64,000 nt of DNA, from NCBI GenBank assembly GCA_963753135.1, contig CAVWBA010000020.1, forward strand, positions 1 through 64,000, written 5' to 3'. Every line of letters begins with the position of its first letter. Position 1 is the stretch's first letter. A program made the position numbers and the translations under genes. Under the pieces are notes generated by a model, which saw only the letters and a program-made list of their open reading frames with translations, did no database searches and had not been told where the DNA came from. Below are positions 53,538 to 63,512 of the stretch, piece by piece. This DNA is from Roseiarcus sp963753135. GTDB taxonomy: Bacteria > Pseudomonadota > Alphaproteobacteria > Rhizobiales > Beijerinckiaceae.

Positions 53538-55304
53538 CTACGCAACCGCCTCGCCGCGCAATTGGGCGGAAAGCTTCCTCAAATCGATCGGATCTACATC
53601 GCGCTCGCCGGAAATGGGAGCTCGCCGGTCCTCGGCGCGCGCCGAAATGTCGGCGAACTTCATCCGCATCGGCGTGGCGATCGCCTCGCCGAACGCGATC
53701 GCCTCACGATCGGCGATCGAGGACAAGAAGGCGATCGTGCTGGCGGCCGAAACTCCCGCGGCGGCGCGAATAATCCCCTTGTCCAGCTCGTTGGCGAGCC
53801 GCATGGCGAACATGGTCGAACATTGCGACAGCACGGTCGGGTCGAGTTCCGAAGGCCGTTGGGTGACGACGCCCAGCGAGGCGCCGTACTTCCGCCCTTC
53901 CTTTGCAATCCGACCGATCGCCAGCCTGGCCGGGCCGAAGGTTTGCCTATTATCGGAAGAAATATAGCGGTGGGCCTCTTCGCATAAAACGTTGATTTCG
54001 TAGGCGCCGGAACACCAGAAGGCGATCTCGAACGCGAGCCGGGCGAGCACCGACACGACCGAGTTGGTGACTTCGTTGGGCAGTCCGGCAAGCCGGACGA
54101 TGGTGACCGGCAGCCCCCGAGTCGGGATGCGAAAGAGTTTGGAGATCACCTTGGCGATGTCGTCCTCAACGACCAGCCTGCCGAACATGAACCGATAACG
54201 CGGATCACGATTGAGCCCCTCGAGTCGGTGGCGAAGAGCTCGCAAATCGGAGCGGGAAAACCGCTGATCGAGCATCCCAAGCCACTCCTCGATCACCGCG
54301 ACAACGTCGATAATGCGATACGGTGTGGGCGTATCAGCCGACACCAAATTCCCCTCAGCGACTGGCTGGCGCCGAACCGCGCTCGTCGCGGCCGACGAAC
54401 CCAGTTCGGCCTGATACTTCGCTCTTGCTATGCGAATGACTTCATAGAGCGCATCCCGTTCGTCCGAGTGCGGCTGCCGGCCGCTAAACACGACGTCGGC
54501 GAGCTCATCGAATTTGAACATCCAGAACGGCAGCTCCAGGCTCTCAGAGTCGATAATCTGCGCCAGTCCAGGAAAATGGGCTGCATATTCATTGTGCGGA
54601 TCAAAAATGATGATCCGCAGCTTCGGCCTCATCGCCAGCGACTTCTTCAACAGCAGACTGACTGAAGTCGTCTTGCCGACGCCGGTCGACCCCAAAAGGG
54701 CGAAGTGACGCCGGATCAATTCGTTGACGTCGATCTCCGCGGGGATATCATCGTTTTGGCTCAATCGGCCGATTTCGACGCCCTGCTGGCCGCGAAACGT
54801 ATAGATCGCTCGAAGATCGTCTACGCGTATCCGGTGCGCGGGCGCGCCAAGCGAGGGAAACGAGCGCACGCCGCGGTGGAAAAAAGGCGCACCGTTCGAA
54901 TCGTCGACAATTTCGCCGTTCAGCTCGACTGTGACACGGGCGACGTTGGCCTCGTTTTCTGACCACCGACCGTCATCCGTCGAAACGTCGCAGACCGTGC
55001 CCACGAGGCGCGAGTTGCGGTGGACGATGGTGATGAGATGGCCAACCGACCACTCGTCCTCGTCCATCTTGAGAGGGCAGCTGATGACGCCCTGCGTTCC
55101 GTTCAAAGCCACGAGGCGCCCTATCACGCGCGTCGGCTCGACCTCGCGCCGGTCGAACTGGAACGACTTTCCGCCGACATTCTGTTCGATCTCGCGTCCC
55201 ACGGCAGCCGCCATCGGCGAACCCGAGGCGCGCGCGTCATACGCTCTGCCGACCCTTTCGAGAGCGTCGCGAAGAAATTGGTTGTCGGTGCGAAGCGAAT
55301 GCAT
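53538..55304 (-). CDS. HerA-like ATPase/helicase (DUF87)
   Basis: This is a 588-residue hexameric ATPase of the HerA/FtsK superfamily. The N-terminal HAS-barrel-like domain (GRLVALNGTQGVISCPLKMD) is followed by Walker A in LLGSTGVGKTTSVSLLLKKS, Walker B-like IIFDPHNEYAAHFP, and a C-terminal EINVLCEEAHRYISSDNRQT with sensor segment LGVVTQRPSELDPTVLSQCS. HerA proteins usually pair with the nuclease NurA or with Sir2-like effectors, but no partner is adjacent; neighbours are ppx and sufB. A role in DNA end processing or plasmid/phage defence is possible. Confidence 0.85.
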   Translation of the reverse strand: MHSLRTDNQFLRDALERVGRAYDARASGSPMAAAVGREIEQNVGGKSFQFDRREVEPTRVIGRLVALNGTQGVISCPLKMDEDEWSVGHLITIVHRNSRLVGTVCDVSTDDGRWSENEANVARVTVELNGEIVDDSNGAPFFHRGVRSFPSLGAPAHRIRVDDLRAIYTFRGQQGVEIGRLSQNDDIPAEIDVNELIRRHFALLGSTGVGKTTSVSLLLKKSLAMRPKLRIIIFDPHNEYAAHFPGLAQIIDSESLELPFWMFKFDELADVVFSGRQPHSDERDALYEVIRIARAKYQAELGSSAATSAVRRQPVAEGNLVSADTPTPYRIIDVVAVIEEWLGMLDQRFSRSDLRALRHRLEGLNRDPRYRFMFGRLVVEDDIAKVISKLFRIPTRGLPVTIVRLAGLPNEVTNSVVSVLARLAFEIAFWCSGAYEINVLCEEAHRYISSDNRQTFGPARLAIGRIAKEGRKYGASLGVVTQRPSELDPTVLSQCSTMFAMRLANELDKGIIRAAAGVSAASTIAFLSSIADREAIAFGEAIATPMRMKFADISARAEDRRAPISGERDVDPIDLRKLSAQLRGEAVA

Positions 55305-55474
55305 GTCTGACCGATCGCGGGCGCCAAAGGATGAGGCCTGTCAAGAACGAGCTTGCCCCTGGGCCTGTAAAGAATCCCTTTTGCGCATCGATGCGTTTTG
55401 AAGCGTTTGAAGCGTCAGGACGAGGGGGAGGTCCGTGAGCGCGTCGCCGTCTGCGCGCGATGCCTCCGCCAGGC

Positions 55475-57011
55475 TCACACTGCTGCGCGGATCTCCGGTT
55501 CGCCGCCGATTAGCCGGGCAAAAAGTCTCATACGTGATAGAAGTCTCTCCCCGCTGAGCGGCGCGAGGTCGGCCGGCAAACTCAAAATCACCCGACCCTT
55601 TGCGCACAGCATAGGGGCGCGCGGCAGCACCCCAGGCATCGCGGCGGAAATATTATAGGCGACCCGCATGGCCGCGCCGAGAATTCGCGCCCGATCGAGT
55701 TGTCGCGCCGTTACGAGCGCGCGCGACTGCGGCGAAACAAGATCTTCGTTGGACATATGCCGGTAGGAAGCCGCCAGCGCGAGAAACGCGCGCGAGGGAT
55801 GATCGACGCCGATGAAGGCTGCGTTGACCACCAGGTCGTAGGCCTGGACGCCGCGATAGTCGGGATGGGCGCGCCAGGAAATATCCGACAACAGACACGC
55901 GGCGTGGCGCAGGCGACGTTCCTGATCGTCCTCTTCGAGATGAGTTGATTCGATCAGGCGGCTCGTCCAGTCGTAAAGCTCTTCGCCATGCTCCGGCGCC
56001 CGCGAGCGCAGGTGGTTGAACTCGCGCGCAGACAGGATGAGCGGGTCTTGCGCCTGCTCCTCGGGAGCAAGCCGCGAGTAGATGAGCCCCTCGCGAACGC
56101 CAAGGGCGGAAACGACGATCTCCTTCGGACTGGACTGGCGGATGATCTCTTCCAGGACCGCGGCGCCGTAAGCCAAGAGCGGCCTGCGCGCCGAGGAGAT
56201 CGAACTCGATCGACAGCAGCGCGTCCGCTTCGATCCGTTCCACCAGCGCAGCGAATTCGAGCGCGTCGCGTGACGGGATGACGTAATTGTGCATCACGTT
56301 CATCGGATACTGACGCTGCCGCATATGCAGCCGCGCCAGAGCGCGCCACGTGCCGCCGACGGCATAGAATGTGCGACCGGGCAGCCCCTGAAGCGCCTTC
56401 ACCGTCGCGAGCTTCTCACGGACAATCTTGGCGGCCTTTTTCGGCGAGCGCTCCGAGAGATCCATCAGCGACAGGCCGCCCAACGGTAGGGTCACCCCCG
56501 GCGCGCACTCCCCGTCCCGAATGTCAGTGAGTTCGAGTGAGCCGCCCCCCAAGTCGCCGACGACGCCGTCCGCTTTGTAGATCGAGCTTATGACGCCAAG
56601 CGCCGACAATCTTGCTTCCCGCTGGCCGCTCAAGAGCTCGATTTTGCATCCGAGCACGCGTTCCGCGCGGTTGAGGAATTCCGCCCCATTCGCCGCATCC
56701 CTCACGGCCGCGGTCGCGATGCTGCGCACATCGCCGATTCGCATCGTTTCGCAGAGAACGCGAAAGCGCTGAAGCGCGGCCAGCGCCTTGAGAACGCCGT
56801 CCTCCGGCAGGAGCCCGGTCATGGCGACGCCTTTGCCAAGACCGCATAGGGCCTTTTCATTGAAGGTCGGCGTCGGCGCGCGCGACTGCGACTCGTAAGA
56901 CACCAGGCGCACCGAGTTCGAACCGATGTCGACGATCGCCACCGGCTCGCCCGGCAATCGTCCTCGCGCACTGTCGGGCGCGGCTGATCGTGTCGGAACC
57001 GTGTCGAGCAT
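55475..57011 (-). CDS. ppx: Exopolyphosphatase Ppx/GppA, frameshifted
   Basis: This enzyme hydrolyses polyphosphate or pppGpp. ATG 57011 (MLDTVPTRSAAPDSARGR) is preferred to TTG two codons earlier. VAIVDIGSNSVRLVSYES (phosphate-1 motif), VGDLGGGSLELTDI (phosphate-2) and AVGGTWRALARLHM (adenosine-like motif) are present. An extra base near 56203 (plus strand CGAACTCGAT, expected CGACTCGAT) breaks the frame; the restored sequence is SISSARRPLLAYGA. The HD-like C-terminal half continues to 55475. The break falls in a GANTC motif. It lies just downstream of ppk. Confidence 0.9.
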
Positions 57012-57054
57012 AACCAATCCTATCGGCGACTCGGATCGCCGGGCAGGGCGTCTA

Positions 57055-59310
57055 TCAGAGGCGCCGCCGCAGCGCCATCGGAAAGGAGTCCGTCAGCGCT
57101 TTGCCGCGACCGGAAAGACTAGGATTGGTCATGAAATAGTTGTGCGCGTTGAACGGCTCCTCCCCTTCGGCGGGAACGATTCTCTCGCTCGAGCCGTCCG
57201 GCAGAATCCGAAAACTCTGCTGGTTGTCCATGAGGTTCGCCTGCATGATTTGATTGAGGACTTGTTCGTGAACCGTCGGATTGAGCAGCGGAACCAGAGC
57301 CTCGACGCGCCGATCGAGATTGCGCGGCATGAGGTCAGCGGACGAAATGAACGCCCGGGCCTTCGGGCTGGGCAGCCCGTGGCCGGCGCCAAACGCATAG
57401 ATGCGCGCATGCTCCAGGAACCGGCCGACCAGCGACTTGACCCGAATGTTGTCGGAAAGCCCAGGGACGCCCGGGCGCAGACAGCAAATTCCACGGATCA
57501 CGATATCGATCTGCACGCCTTCGCGACTGGCCGCATAGAGAGCGTCGATGATTTGCGAATCGACAAGGGCGTTGCATTTGATCCAGATCTGAGCCAGCCG
57601 TCCCATCCGCGCGTAGTCGATTTCATCGGCGATATTGCGCAGCAACGTTTTCTTGAGCGTGATCGGGGAAATCGACATCTGCTCAAGGCCGTCCGGCTCG
57701 GCGTAGCCCGTGATGAAATTGAAAATCCGTGCGACATCGCGCCCGATCGCCGCATCGGCGGTGAAAAGCGAAATGTCGGCGTAAATCCTCGCGGTCACCG
57801 GATGATAGTTGCCGGTGCCGAGGTGACAGTAGTTGACGAGCGATCCCCCCTCGCGCCGCACCACCATCGACAGCTTGGCGTGGGTCTTGAGCTCGATGAA
57901 CCCATAGACGACCTGCGCGCCCGCTCGCTCGAGATCCCGCGCCCAGCGGATGTTGGCTTCTTCGTCAAAGCGCGCCTTTAATTCCACGAGCGCGGTGACC
58001 GATTTCCCCGCCTCCGCCGCTTCGATGAGGGCCCTGACGATCGGGCTATCAGCCGAAGTGCGGTAGAGCGTCTGCTTGATCGCGACGACGTTAGGATCGT
58101 GCGCCGCCTGATTGAGGAAGCGGACGACGACGTCGAACGATTCGTAAGGATGATGGACAACGAGATCCTTCTGCCGGATCGCCCCGAAAATATCGCCGCC
58201 GAGCTCCTTGACGCGTTCCGGAAAGCGAGGGTTGTAAGGCGGAAACTTGAGTTCGGGGCGATCAATCGCCACCAGTTGCGACAAGTCGTTGAGCGCCAGC
58301 ATTCCCTCGATGAGCACGATGCCCGAGGGGACGACGTCGACGTCGCCGGCCACGAACGCGCGCAACGATTTGGGCATGCTGGCTTCGATCTCGAGCCGGA
58401 TGACGATGCCGCGCCGGCGCCGTTTGAGCGCGCTCTCATAGAGGCGAACGAGATCCTCCGCTTCTTCCTCAACTTCGATGTCGCTGTCGCGAATGACGCG
58501 AAAGGCCCCCTCCCCCAACACTTCATGCCCCGGAAACAAGAGCCCGATGAACGCAACAATCAACCGGTCGAGCATTACGAAGCGCGCGGCGCCTCCAAGC
58601 GGGCCGTCGGGCAACCGGACGAACCGTTCAACGCTCCCGGGAACGCGCACTAAGGCGCTCATCGTCTCGCCCTTATGCGGATTGAGGAGTTCGAGCGCCA
58701 AGGTGAATCCCAGATTCGGGATGAAGGGAAAGGGATGCGCGGGATCGATCGCGAGCGGCGTCAGAATCGGGAAGATGTGCGAGAGGAAGTAGTCCTGCAG
58801 CCACTCTCGTTCCCTGCGGGTCAGATCGCCGACCTCGAGGATGACGACGCCGTTGGCGGCGAGTTCAGATTGTAAGGCCTTCCACCGCGACTGCTGGGAA
58901 GCAATGAGCGCGGCAACCCGCTCGCTGATGCGTTCGAGCTGCTCGGCGGGAGTGCGCCCATCATCGGAAATCTCCGCGACCCCGCTAAGCACCTGGCCAA
59001 CCAGGCCCGCCACGCGGACCATGAAAAACTCGTCGAGATTGGTGGCCGAGATGGAGAGGAACCGCAGGCGCTCGAGCAGCGGATGGCTTGCATTGGCGGC
59101 CTCCTCCAGAACCCTTCGATTGAACTCGAGCCACGACAACTCGCGGTTGATAAACCGCTCGGGCGAAGTTAACAGCGAGGGCGACTCGTCATTCGCCGCG
59201 ATCGTCGCGGTCGATGGCAAGGGTTCCTCTTTCGTCGCAAGCGCGTGCGGCAAACAAATCTCCTTTTCCTTCGGCGAAATATTGATCCAATTCCCGCTCG
59301 CCGCAAGCAC
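57055..59310 (-). CDS. ppk: Polyphosphate kinase 1
   Basis: This enzyme reversibly makes polyphosphate from ATP at the inner membrane. The 751-residue product, somewhat longer at the N-terminus than usual, has RFINRELSWLEFNRRVLEEA (N-domain), the head domain, and two C-domains with IELKTHAKLSMVVRREGG and NYCHLGTGNYHPVTARIYAD carrying the catalytic histidines. A start nearer SPERFINREL is possible. The adjacent ppx suggests coordinated phosphate turnover. The 265 bases upstream (59311-59575) hold an AT-rich stretch around 59415-59450 likely to include its promoter. Confidence 0.95.
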   Translation of the reverse strand: MLAASGNWINISPKEKEICLPHALATKEEPLPSTATIAANDESPSLLTSPERFINRELSWLEFNRRVLEEAANASHPLLERLRFLSISATNLDEFFMVRVAGLVGQVLSGVAEISDDGRTPAEQLERISERVAALIASQQSRWKALQSELAANGVVILEVGDLTRREREWLQDYFLSHIFPILTPLAIDPAHPFPFIPNLGFTLALELLNPHKGETMSALVRVPGSVERFVRLPDGPLGGAARFVMLDRLIVAFIGLLFPGHEVLGEGAFRVIRDSDIEVEEEAEDLVRLYESALKRRRRGIVIRLEIEASMPKSLRAFVAGDVDVVPSGIVLIEGMLALNDLSQLVAIDRPELKFPPYNPRFPERVKELGGDIFGAIRQKDLVVHHPYESFDVVVRFLNQAAHDPNVVAIKQTLYRTSADSPIVRALIEAAEAGKSVTALVELKARFDEEANIRWARDLERAGAQVVYGFIELKTHAKLSMVVRREGGSLVNYCHLGTGNYHPVTARIYADISLFTADAAIGRDVARIFNFITGYAEPDGLEQMSISPITLKKTLLRNIADEIDYARMGRLAQIWIKCNALVDSQIIDALYAASREGVQIDIVIRGICCLRPGVPGLSDNIRVKSLVGRFLEHARIYAFGAGHGLPSPKARAFISSADLMPRNLDRRVEALVPLLNPTVHEQVLNQIMQANLMDNQQSFRILPDGSSERIVPAEGEEPFNAHNYFMTNPSLSGRGKALTDSFPMALRRRL

Positions 59311-59575
59311 GGCCGGAGCGCGTTGCTTAACGCCCGCGGCGCCGGCCGAACCGTCGGGGCGTCAAAACCTCTCCGAACGCGACGACTGCTGTTGGACGAA
59401 GAGGGCGCCTAAACGATATACCATACATATTCTGTTTTTATACGCCGATCTCGGCAGGCCCCGCGCGCGATCTTGCGCGCGGAACTAAATGGGGTCCTAA
59501 GCCGCTGAAAACATGAGGGCGCGCCGGTAAAATGACGGCTAGACCAGTGGAACTTTCCGACATTGGTTCCGTCCG

Positions 59576-60178
59576 CTACCGCTGAGGCTCCGCCGCGGCC
59601 CGCAACGAGCGGGCGAGTTCGTCAAGGGCCTGCGGATAGATCCGGTGCTCCTCCTTGAGGACGCGAGCCGCAAGGGCGGCCACGTCGTCCCCCGGGAGAA
59701 CCGGAACCCGCGCCTGCGCAAGGATCGGTCCGGCGTCGAGCTCGGCGGTCACGAGGTGAACCGTGCAGCCATGTTCGGCGAGCCCAAAGGCTAGCGCGCG
59801 CTCGTGGGTGTTGAGGCCGCGCAGGTTCGGCAAGAGCGAGGGATGAATGTTGAGCATGCGCCCCTTCCATCGCTCGACCAAGGGCGGGCTCAGCACGCGC
59901 ATGAACCCGGCGAGGCAGACGATTTCGACGGAGGCGGCGGTGAGCCGGGTCGCCAGCGCCGCCTCGAACGCCGGCTTGCCCCTATAGGCTCGAAAGTCGA
60001 TCGCCTCGGCGGCGACGCCCAGCTTGCGCGCGAGCGAAAGGCCGGGCGCGGCCGGATCGTCCGACAGGACCAGCACGATCTCAGCCGAAAAGTCTGGCGA
60101 TTGCGCGGCTTCGATCAAGGCGCTCATGTTGGAGCCCCGACCCGAGATGAGAACCGCCGTTGGCGCCCGCAAGGTCAC
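59576..60178 (-). CDS. purN: Phosphoribosylglycinamide formyltransferase
   Basis: This enzyme transfers formyl from 10-formyl-THF to GAR in purine synthesis. GTG 60178 overlaps the purM stop (GTGA), giving VTLRAPTAVLISGRGSNMSA; the frame extends upstream inside purM but without homology. MLNIHPSLLPNLRGLNTHER holds the catalytic Asn and His, and TAELDAGPILAQARVPV the Asp. Length is 200 residues, as expected. Confidence 0.93.
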   Translation of the reverse strand: MTLRAPTAVLISGRGSNMSALIEAAQSPDFSAEIVLVLSDDPAAPGLSLARKLGVAAEAIDFRAYRGKPAFEAALATRLTAASVEIVCLAGFMRVLSPPLVERWKGRMLNIHPSLLPNLRGLNTHERALAFGLAEHGCTVHLVTAELDAGPILAQARVPVLPGDDVAALAARVLKEEHRIYPQALDELARSLRAAAEPQR

Positions 60179-61239
60179 AGCTTGAGCCTCCCGTGGGTGA
60201 CAAGACGCCGCCCCCGGCCATGAACAAGTTCTCCAATCAGGACCGGCGCGAGATCTGCCGCGGCGAGGGCCTCGCGCGCTTCCACCTCGCTGCCGGCGGA
60301 AACAAACGCCGCCATCCCGAACCCGCAGTTGAAGGTGCGAAGCATCTCCCCTTCGTCGAGATTGCCGGCTGATGCGAGCCAGGAAAAGACGGGCTGCGGC
60401 GCGAAGGCGTCGAGATTGAGCGAAATGGCCAGTCCGTCGTCGAGCACGCGCGGCAGATTCTCCGGATAACCGCCGCCAGTGATGTGGGCGAGCGCGTGGA
60501 TGCCCCGCGTTCGTTTCAGCGCCTGAAGCAGCGGCCGCACATAGAGGCGGGTCGGCGTCAGCAGCGCGGCGGCGAGCGAGCGTTGTGGATCGAATGGGGC
60601 GGGATCGTCCCATCCGAGGCCGGACCGCGCGACAATGCGACGAACCAGCGAAAATCCATTGGAATGGACGCCCGACGACGGCAGGCCGAACACAAGGTCC
60701 CCTGGCTTCAGTCCCGGCCGCGGCAGCAGCGTCCCGCGCTCGGCGGCGCCGACGGCGAAGCCGGCAATGTCGAAATCGCCAGTCGCGTAAAGGCCGGGCA
60801 TCTCCGCCGTCTCGCCGCCGATCAATGCGCAGCCCGATTGCGCGCAGCCCTCGGCGACGCCCTGCACCACGGCGGACGCTACATTCTCGTCGAGCTTTCC
60901 TGATGCAAAATAATCCAGGAAAAACAAGGGCTCAGCGCCCTGAACGACAATGTCGTTGACGCACATGGCCACGAGGTCGACGCCGATCGTATCGTACCTG
61001 CCGCTCTCGATGGCGATCTTCACCTTTGTGCCGACGCCGTCGTTGGCGGCGACCAGGATCGGGTCGACGAACCCCGCCGCCTTAAGATCGAACAGTCCGC
61101 CGAAGCCGCCAAGCTCCGCTCCCGCTCCGGCACGACGTGTGGCGCGTGCGAATGGACGGATTCGATCCACGACGCGGTTGCCGACGTCGATGTCGACGCC
61201 CGATTCGGCATAAGTTAGAGGCTTTCGGCTTTCGGACAT
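60175..61239 (-). CDS. purM: Phosphoribosylformylglycinamidine cyclo-ligase
   Basis: This enzyme closes the imidazole ring to form AIR. ATG 61239 (MSESRKPLTYAESGVDIDVG) is the conserved N-terminus; a start 57 bases upstream is less likely. VAANDGVGTKVKIAIESG, MCVNDIVVQGAEPLFFLDYF, ALIGGETAEMPGLYATG and HITGGGYPENLPRVL are signatures of the AIRS fold. It forms a purMN pair by overlap. Confidence 0.95.
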   Translation of the reverse strand: MSESRKPLTYAESGVDIDVGNRVVDRIRPFARATRRAGAGAELGGFGGLFDLKAAGFVDPILVAANDGVGTKVKIAIESGRYDTIGVDLVAMCVNDIVVQGAEPLFFLDYFASGKLDENVASAVVQGVAEGCAQSGCALIGGETAEMPGLYATGDFDIAGFAVGAAERGTLLPRPGLKPGDLVFGLPSSGVHSNGFSLVRRIVARSGLGWDDPAPFDPQRSLAAALLTPTRLYVRPLLQALKRTRGIHALAHITGGGYPENLPRVLDDGLAISLNLDAFAPQPVFSWLASAGNLDEGEMLRTFNCGFGMAAFVSAGSEVEAREALAAADLAPVLIGELVHGRGRRLVTHGRLKL

Positions 61240-61420
61240 CCAGGCTCGCAAGGCTTCGGCGGGGACCGGGGTAATTGCGCGCCACGCAACGCGCAAGAGC
61301 AGTCGTCAGGCTTGTTTCCCAACTTCGGCAGCTTCGTGCTATCTCTGGGCTCGGTGATCCGTGCGTGGCGAAGTCCAAAGAAGCGGATGGCTGGGCGGGA
61401 CGCCAGGGCGTCAATAGTTG

Positions 61421-61972
61421 ATGAATATAGGTACGGTCCTCAACAATTTACCGAATTTCATCACGCTCGCGCGAATGCTGATGACGCCTCTGGCGGTCAT
61501 GATGATCATCTCACAACGATTCCTTCCCGCGTTCCTGATTTTTATTCTGGCGGGCGTGTCAGACGGGGTCGACGGCTTTATCGCCAAGAGATTCGGTCTT
61601 CGCACGGAGCTCGGCGCCTATCTCGACCCGCTTGCAGATAAGGCGCTGCTGATCTCGATCTATGTTTCGCTGGCCATATACGCCGGTTTGCCGGCCTGGA
61701 TCGCGATCACGGTCGTGTCGAGAGATGTGATGATCCTTATGGCGGTGCTGGTCTCCTGGCTGCTCGACAAGCCGGTCGAAATCCGCCCCGTCTGGGTGTC
61801 GAAACTGAATACGGTCGCGCAGATCGCGCTTGCCGGCTTCGCGCTCGGGGTCCGCGCCTACGGCCTCGAAGAACCGCTTCTGCAAGCCACCCTTCAGTGG
61901 ATGGTCGCTGCGACAACCCTGGCCTCGGGCGGCGTCTATATCGCCCAATGGCTGGACCATATGAGCCGATAA
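61421..61972 (+). CDS. CDP-alcohol phosphatidyltransferase (PgsA-like)
   Basis: This is a 183-residue inner-membrane enzyme. ATG 61421 (MNIGTVLNNLPNFITLARML) is preferred to TTG three bases before. DGVDGFIAKRFGLRTELGAY followed by LDPLADK is the CDP-alcohol motif with its metal-binding aspartates. About five membrane helices are predicted. It could make phosphatidylglycerophosphate or a related lipid; a second PgsA elsewhere would decide. It begins a plus-strand cluster ending with hdaA. Confidence 0.88.
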   Translation: MNIGTVLNNLPNFITLARMLMTPLAVMMIISQRFLPAFLIFILAGVSDGVDGFIAKRFGLRTELGAYLDPLADKALLISIYVSLAIYAGLPAWIAITVVSRDVMILMAVLVSWLLDKPVEIRPVWVSKLNTVAQIALAGFALGVRAYGLEEPLLQATLQWMVAATTLASGGVYIAQWLDHMSR

Positions 61973-61980
61973 GCCGCGTC

Positions 61981-62391
61981 ATGCTCCAAAGTCTCGCGGC
62001 CGTAACGTTTCTTGTCCCCAGCTATAATGATGGGCTCGCGTTTTTCCGCGATGTCCTCGGCTTCGCGGTTCTTGAAGACACCCCCTTGTCGCGCAGCAAG
62101 CGTTGGGTTGTCGTTGCCCCATCGCCGGCCGCTGGCGCGGCGTTGCTGCTGGCGGTTCCCAGCGACGAGCGCCAGCGGACCCGGGTTGGCGATCAGACCG
62201 GCGGACGGGTCGGCTTTTTCCTTCACTCAGGGGACTTCTGGGCGGATTACGAGAGACTGGGTATGCGAGGCGTCAAGTTCCTGGAAACGCCCCGCAGCGA
62301 GCCCTATGGCCTTGTTGCAGTCTTTGCCGATCCCTGGGGCGGCAAATGGGATCTGCTGCAGCCGGCCAACGGAGCGGGTGAAACGCCATGA
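61981..62391 (+). CDS. VOC/glyoxalase-family protein
   Basis: This 136-residue single VOC domain starts eight bases after the previous stop (MLQSLAAVTFLVPSYNDGLA). FFRDVLGFAVLEDTPLSRSK and VAVFADPWGGKWDLLQP match the paired beta-alpha-beta-beta-beta modules. Whether it is an enzyme or a resistance protein cannot be told; the typical metal-binding His at the first strand is not obvious. Confidence 0.8.
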   Translation: MLQSLAAVTFLVPSYNDGLAFFRDVLGFAVLEDTPLSRSKRWVVVAPSPAAGAALLLAVPSDERQRTRVGDQTGGRVGFFLHSGDFWADYERLGMRGVKFLETPRSEPYGLVAVFADPWGGKWDLLQPANGAGETP

Positions 62392-62401
62392 GATTCGGCC
62401 G

Positions 62402-63512
62402 GTGAACCTCGGGCGTCAGATCCTCTTCTGGGGGCTCGGATTGGCCGCCCTCCTGCTGATCGTCTATTTGCTCGGCTCAACGATAATGCCGTTCGCGGCC
62501 GGCATCGTTCTCGGCTATCTTCTTGACCCGGTCGTGCTCAAACTTCAGAGATTCGGTTTCAATCGACTCGGCGCCTCGCTTCTCATTCTTACTGTTTTCG
62601 TCCTAACCGTCGTCCTCTTTTTCATTGTTGTTGTCCCGGTGTTGGGAAACCAGTTCATTGCCTTCGCTCAGCACCTGCCCGGCTACGCGGTGCGGCTTCA
62701 GGCTTTTGCCCTTGAGGAGGGCAACGAGCTCATTGCGAAATACGGCGGCCATTGGCTGGAGGCCTTTGGGCTCAGCCAGCCCTTGTCGAGCGCCCAAATT
62801 CAGAAATCGGTCGGGGACTTCGTCACCCAGAGCGCGCAATGGCTTCTCGACACTTTCACGAAGCTCGTGTCGGGCGGAGCGGCGCTGTTCAATTTCCTGT
62901 CGCTCCTGATCGTCACGCCTGTTGTCGCGTTTTATATTCTCGTCGACTGGGACAGGATGATCTCGAAGATCGACAGCTGGCTCCCCCTCGACCATCGCGA
63001 AACTCTGCGAAAGATCGCCCGAGAGATAAACCATGCATTGGCGGGGTTCATCCGCGGTCAGTCGATTGTCTGCCTCTTCTTGGCTGTCTGGTACAGCGTC
63101 GGTTTGACCCTGGTCGGACTCGACTATGGCTTTCTGATCGGCGTTATCGGCGGCGTCTTGAGCTTCGTGCCGTATCTGGGATCGCTGACCGCGCTCGTGC
63201 TTTCGCTCAGCGTCGCCCTCTTCCAGGGTTGGCCAAGTCTCAAGCTATTCTTTCTGGCTCTCGCCGTTGTTGGAACGGGTCAATTCCTCGAGGGCAACGT
63301 GCTTTCGCCGCAGCTCGTTGGCGAATTCGATCGGGCTTCACCCGGTCTGGTTGATGTTCGCACTCTTGGCTTTCGGCCAGTTGTTCGGTTTCCTTGGGCT
63401 GCTCATCGCCGTTCCAACCGCAGCAGCGATTGGCGTTGTGGCCCGCCATCTGATTGCCGTCTATCTGACCAGTCCGTTTTACCGAGGCCGCACGGAGCCG
63501 GAGAGCCAATGA
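62402..63512 (+). CDS. AI-2E family permease (PerM-like), frameshifted
   Basis: This is a roughly 370-residue membrane protein with about eight helices. GTG 62402 (VNLGRQILFWGLGLAALLLI) opens a frame that contains TIMPFAAGIVLGYLLDPVVL, VVAFYILVDWDRMISKID and VIGGVLSFVPYLGSLTALVL, typical of the family. An extra T near 63325 (GCGAATTCGATC, expected GCGAATCGATC) breaks VGESIGLHPVWLMFALLAFG; the C-terminus continues in the next frame to TGA 63512. The break lies in a GANTC motif. It overlaps hdaA by four bases. Confidence 0.88.

Noticed and set aside
59576..60613. 345-residue reading of the purN frame
   Set aside because: The first 145 residues lie inside purM in the wrong frame; homology begins at GTG 60178, which overlaps the purM stop.
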